Shown piece by piece: positions 57,069 through 64,000 of a DNA stretch of 64,000 nucleotides. The stretch spans positions 578,358 to 642,357 of the forward strand of contig BDDD01000059.1 in the NCBI GenBank assembly GCA_001972305.1. The letters run 5' to 3'. The notes below the pieces were generated by a model, which saw only the letters and a program-made list of their open reading frames with translations, did no database searches and was not told the DNA's origin. The translations under genes and the position numbers were made by a program. This DNA comes from Cephalotus follicularis. Lineage: Eukaryota; Streptophyta; Magnoliopsida; Oxalidales; Cephalotaceae. How positions within the stretch are numbered: the first letter of the stretch is position 1; each line of letters begins with the position of its first letter.

Positions 57069-59735
57069 CCTTCAAAACCAAAATGTAAAATGCCTTGTCT
57101 CCTTAAATGAAGATAGTTGGATGTGGCATAGAAGGCTTGGACATGTGAGTATGAGAACAATTGCAAAAATTTTGAAACATGATCTAGTTAAAGGTCTTCC
57201 AAAATTAAGTTTTCAAAAAGATAAATTGTGTGATGCTTGCCAACAAGGTAAACAAATAAGAGCAAGTTTTAAACCTACAAACATTGTTACAACTTCTAGG
57301 CCACTCGAACTACTTCATATGGACCTTTTTGGACCAATAAACATAAGAAGCTTAGGAGGTAAATCTTATGCCTTTGTTATTGTTGATGACTACACTAGGT
57401 ACACATGGGTTTACTTTTTAGCACATAAAAGTGAAACTTTTACTTTCTTTGCCAAATTTTGTAAAATTGTTCAAAAGGAAAAAAGACTTTCAATTTTGAA
57501 AATTAGAAGTGACCGTGGCAAAGAATTCGAAAATAATGTTTTTGATGATTATTGCACTAAAAATGGTTTTAAACATGAGTTTTCAACCCCTAGGACTCCT
57601 CAACAAAATGGAGTTGTTGAAAGGAGAAATAGAACTTTGGAAGAAATGACAAGGACAATGCTTTGCGAAAATGATTTACCAAAGTATTTTTGGGCGGAAG
57701 CCACAAACACCGCATGTTACATTTTAAATAGAACATCAATAAGGCCTATTCTCAAAAAGACTCCATACGAGTTATGGAAGGAGAGAAAGCCTAACAGTAG
57801 CTACTTTCGTGCCTTCGGATGTAAATGCTTCATTCACAACAATGGCAAAGATCAACTTGGTAAGTTTGACTCCAAAGCGGATAAAGGTATATTTCTTGGC
57901 TATTCTCTCACTAGTAAAGCATATAGATGTTTCAATAAGCGTACTTTATTAGTTGAAGAATCTATGCATGTTGTATTTGATGAGTTACATGATTCTACTT
58001 CACATGTGCATGATAGTATAGAGTTTCATGAACCATCGGAGAACATAGATGTTGAACCTAAGGAAGATTACCAAAAAGAACTTATAGATAAAACATATAA
58101 GGTTGTTAGAGACCACCCACATGAGGCTATCATAGGTGACATTCAACAAGGCATTAGAACTAGATCTAGAGCAAACACTTGTAACTATGCTGCATTCCTA
58201 TCTCACCTAGAACCCAAAAACTTTGTAGAAGCGGAAAAACATGAAAATTGGATTTTAGCTATGCAAGAAGAGCTAAACCAATTTGATAGAAACAAAGTTT
58301 GGTTTTTAGTACCTAGACCAAAGGACCATTCGGTTATAGGAACCAAATGGGTTTTTAGAAACAAGATGGATGATCAAGGAACCATTATTAGAAATAAGGC
58401 TAGACTAGTTGCCCAAGGCTATTCACAAGAAGAAGGAATAGATTATGATGAGACTTATGCCCCGGTTGCTAGACTAGAATCTATTAGATTGTTGCTTGCA
58501 TTTGCATGTTTTAATAATTTCAAATTATATCAAATGAATGTGAAAAGAGCATTTTTAAATGGTTTTATCAAAGAAGAGGTATATGTTGAACAACCTCAAG
58601 GTTTTGAGGACCCTCATTTTCCAAATCACATTTTCAAATTGAATAAAGCTTTATATGGACTCAAACAAGCTCATCGTGCTTGGTATGAGCGATTGACAAA
58701 AATTTTAATTGAAAATGATTTTAAACGAGGAAATGTTGATATCACTCTTTTTACAAAATTCAAAGGTAATGATTTACTTATTGTTCAAATTTATGTTGAT
58801 GATATTATTTTTGGATCTACTAATGACTCTTTATGCAAGGAATTTTCAAATACAATGAAAGCTGAATTTGAAATGAGTTTAATGGGAGAGCTAAACTATT
58901 TTCTTGGACTACAAGTCACACAAAACGAAGATGGGATCTTCATCAACCAAACAAAATATACAAAGGATATTCTCAAGAAGTTTGGGATGGAGAATGCTAA
59001 AACGAGCAAGACACCTATGAGTACCTCTACAAAGCTTGACAAAGATGAACAAGGTAAATGTATCGATCAAAAGCTTTATAGAAGTATGATAGGTTCTTTA
59101 TTATACTTAACCGCAAGTAGACCCGATATTTTGTTTAGTGTGCTTGTGTGCCCAGTTTCAATCCAATCCTAAGGAATCCCATTTATTTGCTGTGAAAAGG
59201 ATTTTTCAAATATCTTGCATACACTCCTACATTAGGCTTATGGTATTCACGAGACTCTAGTTTTGACTTACATTCATACTCGGATGCCGACTTTGGTGGT
59301 CATAAAGTAGACTGCAAGAGCACTAGTGGCTCATGCCAATACCTAGGAAGCATGCTAGTCTCTTGGTTTAGCAAGAAGCAAAATTCAGTAGCTTTATCTA
59401 CCACTGAAGCTGAGTATATTGCAGTAGGTAGTTGTTGTGCTCAAATTCTTTGGCAAAAGTAACAATTGGTTGATTATGGTATATGTGTTAAGGATGTATC
59501 TATCAAATGTGATAATACTAGTAGTATTTGTCTTGCTAAGAACCCAGTCCATCATTCTAGGACAAAGCATATAGACATTAGATATAATTTCATAAGAGAA
59601 CATGTAGAAAGTGGTGACATTGTTTTAGAATATATTCCCACCGAAAAACAAGTGGCGGATATTTTCACCAAACCTCTAGATGAGAATTCTTTCTCTAAGT
59701 TTAGAAGAGAATTAGGTTTGTGTGAGCTTGAATGA
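57069..59735 (+). pseudogene. SIRE-like pol: integrase, RT, RNase H
   Basis: It starts with the pre-integrase wording SLNEDSWMWHRRLGHVS. The integrase zinc motif ends CDACQQGKQ. The core shows HMDLFGP, IVDDYTRYTW, IRSDRGKEFENN and TPQQNGVVERRNRTLEE, a D,D-35-E arrangement. RT shows WVFRNKMDD, RLVAQGYSQEEGIDYDETYAPVAR, LYGLKQAHRAWY and the catalytic QIYVDDIIFGS. RNase H ends with KHIDIRYNFIREHV and ADIFTKPLD. This is the order of Ty1/copia (integrase before RT), with wording typical of SIRE/Maximus. Mostly open, with about two to three breaks near RNase H. Confidence 0.92.
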
Positions 59736-59844
59736 TGTTTATTATGATTGAATGATATGTTTGATTGAATGCATATTTGATATGATGTTTGATTTCTAGT
59801 TTTTGTTCTGTTTTTGCTTGATTTTCTGCTCTGTTTTACAAAAA

Positions 59845-60120
59845 CGTCGACTTCTTTTCTGGAAATTCTATGCTTTACAAAATAAAGTCGACTTCTTTTC
59901 TGGAAAACTTTATGTCTTATGAAAATCACGTCGATCCTTTTTGAAAAACATCGATCTCTTTGAAACACGCCGACTTCTTTTCAAACGCGTCGATACTTTT
60001 CAAAACGCAACGTTTTCTGTATTGATTTATTCCGTTCATTTAAAGAACGCGTCGACTTCTTTTTAATCACGTCGACGTCTTTTACTCAGAAATTGACTTC
60101 TTCATAAAATCGTCGATCTC
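59845..60120 (+). repeat. TCGAC array in the SIRE pol-env spacer
   Basis: About nine cores (ACGTCGACTTCTTTT, CACGTCGAT, CGCGTCGAC and similar) occur. Near 59935-60010 neighbours are about 20 bp apart. This array is outside the LTR and has a different consensus from the LTR array of the same element. Confidence 0.75.
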
Positions 60121-60322
60121 ATGCTCATTCTTCATTTTACCCCCATTTTTTAGTTTTCGAAAATTTTCTTCTCTCTCCATTTTTCTTCAAAAATCGTTCT
60201 ATTTGGTCGAAAAACATCCTCTGATTCCTTCTCCATTTTTAAAAACAGTTTTCATCTTGACCAATCCGTCTGTTCTATCACTCTCTGTGTTTATCTTCTA
60301 TACTCACCAACTGTTTGTAAAA

Positions 60323-61660
60323 ATGCCTAGGACTAAACAACCTGCCAAAAAGAAGGCTGCTTCTACCTCTCAACCTAAGAAATCTGCTAAAAAGCAGAGA
60401 CTTGAACTTAGAGAGTCTTCCCCCGACCCTTCTCTCTCGGATTCAGAATCTGAAGAGCAAGTCCCTGCGCCTTTGAGAAATGTGACTTTTGTTGACAAAA
60501 GAGTCATGGGAGGCAGAAATATCGATTTAGATTTCTGTTCTTCCGAGTTTTCGTTTGTTTCTTGGTTAGAGGATCTCCATCTCATTCCCCTTGTACAAAT
60601 TTCTGACCCTTTTTACATAAAATTGGTCAAGGAATTTTATTATAATCTTAGGATGGTTTCTAGCCAAAATGAGGAATTTGCCCTCTCTTATTCTGTTAAA
60701 GGGCAAAGGATTTATCTAGATGCTAGGATTCTAGCTTCTATCTTACACATTCCACATACCGGTTTATATGTTTTTGAACACAAAAAATGGCCGGAGGTTG
60801 AGGGTTTTCACCCTAACCATATTTTGTCTCTTTTGTACCCAAATGATCCAAATGTTCATCCCAATATGGCACTGACTACCAATAGATTATCAGTGGACCA
60901 TAGGCTTCTCCACCATCTTATTGTACATCAAATTCTACCCACCAGTGGAGGGTATGCAAAGTTGTCTAGGATGCAAGTTTTTCTAATGTGGTGCATCCTT
61001 TCTAAAATTGAGTTTTGTTTTCCTCTCCTCATGCTCAAGACTATGGTTAGAGCATTCTCACAAAAGAAATCAGTTTTACCTTTCGGCTCTATCCTTACCA
61101 AAGTCTTTCTCCATCATCAAATTCGGCTAGAAGGAGAGATAGCAACCAAATTGAAGAAAGAGGACACGTACAACAAGAGTACTTTGAATCGGATGGGGTG
61201 GAAGAAACAGGAAGGAATATGGACTTATTGCCCCAAAATTGATCAAGTACAAAGGATTGCAAGGGAAGAGCAAGAAGACAATCCTCCTTGGGAAGCACAT
61301 GAAGAATCTGCACCTGCTCAGCCTCGAGCTCAAGGAAGCTCATCCTCTACTGATTATGACAGGGTGATGGAGTTCATGCGTTCTCAATTTGCTTCCATGC
61401 AAGCCTCGCTTGATGATAAATTTGAGCAAGTCAACACGCGGCTCACTAGATTGGAGAACGATCATAAAATACTTCATTCCGACTACGAAAATGTTGATGC
61501 CACCATCTACTACGATCTAAAAGTCGTAAAGAGGCGTCTCAAATGAATGGAACGAAAGCTTGCCGATTCCAAGACTATTGATCGTTGCGAAGAGACTTCG
61601 GGCGATGAATCCTCCGATTCCGATGCCCCTCCTGCTGCTGATGCCAGATCTTGTTGATTC
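60323..61660 (+). CDS. SIRE-like env-region ORF, unit B copy
   Basis: The likely start is the ATG at 60323 (MPRTKQPAKKKAAS); an upstream in-frame ATG at 60203 would add 40 residues with no family likeness. The first 40 residues are very basic (KKKAAST, PKKSAKKQR, a possible nuclear signal), followed by an acidic stretch (SLSDSESEEQ). The core matches the 'putative plant transposon protein' type. The C-terminus is coiled-coil-like (FEQVNTRLTRLENDHKI). No signal peptide or clear membrane helix is visible from the 60323 start, so 'env-like' refers to position only. Function unknown. The copy is not fully intact at its 3' end. Confidence 0.7.
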
Positions 61661-62104
61661 TATATTGTTTCTGTTCTATTGCTGTTTATGTTTGTGTTGT
61701 AATGAAAACTAAGTGTTTATTTATAATTTTTGTAAGAACAAGTTTGAATTTATGATATTAATGAAATGTTTATGTGTTTATGAATTTATGTTTGATGTTA
61801 TGAATTCTGTCTATGAATTGTGTTGTATGAATATATATTTGATTTATGATATAATTGTGTTGTTGATTATGAGTTCTCTCAATTATTGCCAATAATTACT
61901 TTCATTGCCAATATATTGATATTTTTATGCATAATGCCTATATTCACTCTTTTTACCCTTGCTTATATTAAGGGGGAGCTAATGATTTCTTCCTTTTGTA
62001 GAACTTTTTGATGCTATACAAAAAAGGGGGAGAAATGCTAATGGCTCAAAAGAAATATGTTTTGGGAGAAATGCTAATGGCTCAAAATGCTATGATTTTT
62101 TTTT
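61661..62104 (+). other. SIRE unit B 3' noncoding region
   Basis: It has the same blocks as unit A, with AAAAAAGGGGGAGAAATG repeats, joining directly to LTR sequence at about 62105. Confidence 0.7.
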
Positions 62105-63245
62105 GTTTACTTGATGTGCAAGAAATTACAAGTTCAATACCAAGGCAAAATACCATCTGCAGAAGAAGACATCGACTCTCAAGAAAAGACATCGACGTCT
62201 TTAGTGCAAGATCAAATTACAATGAAGACATTGTCCTTCCAGTAATGACATCGACGTCCGTACAGAAAGACATCGACTCCTTTCAAGATGACATCGACGT
62301 CTTTTAGTGCCAGAAGCTACTGTGTAAAATTGAAATTGAAGACATCGATCCCTACATCAAAGACATCGACGTCAGTACAAAAGACATCGACGCCTTTCCA
62401 TAGACATCGATGCCTTTCTAGAGCTACCTGCATTTCCCAGAAAATGCATCGACTCCCACAGAAGAAGTCGATTGTGATGTTCAAAGATTCAAATCCTGGA
62501 GATTTCCCAGAAAAGACATCGACGCCTTTTTAAATGAACAAGACCCGGAAAACATGGAACGACTAGTACACGCACTTCCAACGGCCATCAGCTATAAAGA
62601 CATCGACGCCTTTCTAAAGTAGTCGACGTCTTTATGTCAGCAGAAGACAATTTCAAAGATTGCAACTACACATTATTAAATCAAAAGCTTCCATGATTTA
62701 TGCAATGGCTACAAATCTTTTATGGCTATAAAAGGAAGACTGAAACCTCAGAAGATAAACAAGAATTCAAAATTATTCATATCAATCACACAACATCAAG
62801 AGAAATCAAATCCAAGCATTCAAGTGTGCAAAAAGCTCAAAGTGCTCCATAGTGTTCTAACAAGCTTCTAAGCTTTACTCTTTGAGATTATCTGAGTGTT
62901 TCTTATTGAGAGCTATATTTTTCATACCTACCTATTTTGAGAGGTCATCTTGTAAACACTTTTATCATTACTTGTAAAAGAGGAGAATCCTCTAAGGCTT
63001 TGAGGTCAAGGTCTTGTGATTGAGGTCAATCACGAAATTGTGAGGTGTAACGATTTGCTGCCTTAATCAAATCGAGATAGTGGAAACTCAAGGAGCTCCC
63101 TTGAGAAAAGTGGACGTAGGCAAGAGTTAGCCGAACCACTCTAAATTCGGAGAAGTTTTTCTTTCCTTGACTCTTTACATTTAAAGTTTTTAAATTTCCA
63201 ATATTTACTTCAATATTCAATTGACCCCCCTCTTGTATATTGCAA
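62105..63245 (+). repeat. SIRE-like LTR B
   Basis: It matches LTR A from about 55895 onward, including the array (62165-62475) and TATAAAAG at 62727. It ends at TATATTGCAA, exactly where LTR A does. Confidence 0.85.
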
Positions 63246-64000
63246 GAGTGTTTTATTTCAGATCACCACAACATCAACAGAATTGAAATGGTGTCACCAT
63301 TGCATTCAATGGTGACACACAAACATGGCAAGAAGAAGAGGGGCCAAAGGTTACACCAGTGGGTGAAGGCTCCTTCTTTCTTTGCCGCTACAAGCTTGAG
63401 TAGATTCCTTTTGATCTTCTCCAAGCCTCAGGAACAGCAAGCAATCCTTCCAGCAAACACCAAGAGCTAGAACTCACTCACTCTCTCACTTAGCTTAGAA
63501 AAGGAGTATTGATTATGACCAACGAAGTCAGTAATCAATCCACCCTAGATAAGCCTTGCTTGGTGTATATCAATAAAAGGGAACACACACTTGCAGAGAA
63601 GAATTCGCAGTCCAATTGCCCAGCAAAAGTGTCTCAACTCTTTTCATTCATTTCTGCAGAAAATGCTTAATACCAGCCCCTAATTCTCTCTCCCAATCTC
63701 CCATTTACTCAGATCATGGCCTTCATTACCTTGGAGTCCGAAGCCATGATTCCCACGTTTCTAAAACGTGCAAGAACGGGAGCTGGATGCTGGAAACGAG
63801 GGAGAGATCGTGCCCACGATTTGAGCTCGTGCACAGGTTGCACGTTCTGCTCAAAGACGTCGACGCCTTCCAAAGGACGTCGACGCCTATGCATCGTGGC
63901 ACAAAAGCACATCGGTGCTTTCTAAAAGACATCGACGTTTTTATCAGGGATACGCATCGATGTCTTTCTAAAAGACGTCGACGCCTTCTGGCTAGTGAAG
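63246..64000. other. Unassigned DNA with a TCGAC array at the window edge
   Basis: No gene is recognised. A perfect 12-bp inverted repeat with a 4-bp loop (GTGTCACCATTG, CATT, CAATGGTGACAC) lies at 63291-63318. From 63855 to 63990 there are five to six GACGTCGACGCC-type cores, the first two 20 bp apart. This suggests another LTR that continues beyond the window. Confidence 0.55.

Larger units (their letters stand above)
57069..63245 (+). mobile_element. SIRE-like copia unit B
   Basis: After LTR A come the GAG-pre-integrase segment, integrase, RT, RNase H, a spacer with an array, the env-like ORF, a 3' noncoding region and LTR B. PBS, gag and protease are not present between LTR A and pol. 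The arrangement of two LTRs and two env-like copies suggests recombination between related copies. It is broken in a few places and cannot be autonomous. Age from the LTRs is about 0.5 million years. Confidence 0.82.

Noticed and set aside
60203-60322. Longer start for the SIRE env-region ORF with a hydrophobic stretch (VFILTNPSVLSLSVFIFYT) resembling a signal anchor
   Set aside because: The segment overlaps AT-rich leader DNA, and the ATG at 60323 begins the basic domain. Kept only as an alternative start; it could matter if an envelope role were claimed.

Overview
This window is from a flowering-plant nuclear genome, most likely a eudicot. It holds almost nothing but transposable elements. 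I found no host gene, tRNA, rRNA or CRISPR array. The plant assignment rests on plant-specific lineages: Athila-like, Tat/Retand-like and Tekay-like Ty3/gypsy elements, a SIRE-like Ty1/copia element with an env-like ORF, and CACTA (En/Spm) DNA transposons with plant-type TNP2 and TNPA-like proteins. The species cannot be named from the sequence alone.

Layout. 1-1.3 kb: a probable LTR with a 20-bp-phased repeat array. 1.37-2.07 kb and 9.8-10.66 kb: pieces of a CACTA element (CACTA-1), split by a complete-ended Athila-like element (2988-9798, TSD ACATA). 10.69-16.49 kb: a decayed Tekay-like gypsy pol, interrupted by a 2.85-kb solo LTR (13282-16129, TSD GAGAT). Its 3' LTR (16491 to about 33557) is split by a 15.2-kb CACTA element (CACTA-2, 17838-33002, TSD AAA). 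CACTA-2 carries a TNPA-like gene and an 11.2-kb Tat-like element (Tat-1, 21245-32453). 33.56-35.47 kb: unassigned. 35469-53138: a second Tat element (Tat-2), split in gag by a second Athila-like element (44183-50583, TSD AGCAT). 53586-53965: a partial Tat LTR. 53.97-63.25 kb: two SIRE-like units sharing a middle LTR. 63.25-64 kb: unassigned, with one more TCGAC-type array.

Relative ages agree with the nesting. By-eye LTR divergence is about 6% for both Tat elements, about 2% for the Athila element inside Tat-2, about 1% for Athila-1 outside its array, and about 1.4% for SIRE. At 1.3e-8 substitutions per site per year (a rate often used for grass LTRs) that is roughly 2.3, 0.8, 0.4 and 0.5 million years. 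CACTA-2 and the Tekay-like element must be older than Tat-1.

The most unusual signal is not a gene. Unrelated LTR families here each carry an array of about 10 copies of a short core (7-10 bp) spaced 20-22 bp apart with poorly conserved spacers. Three of these arrays lie just upstream of an LTR TATA box. The gypsy (Athila) and copia (SIRE) arrays are alignable over roughly 200 bp, spacers included, so the module appears to have moved between superfamilies. Tat LTRs have an analogous exact 27-bp array upstream of an antisense G-box/TATA that points at their antisense ORF. A second oddity is that the accessory proteins of two unrelated elements begin with an RTKQ motif like the histone H3 tail. 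All alignments and percentages were made by eye.
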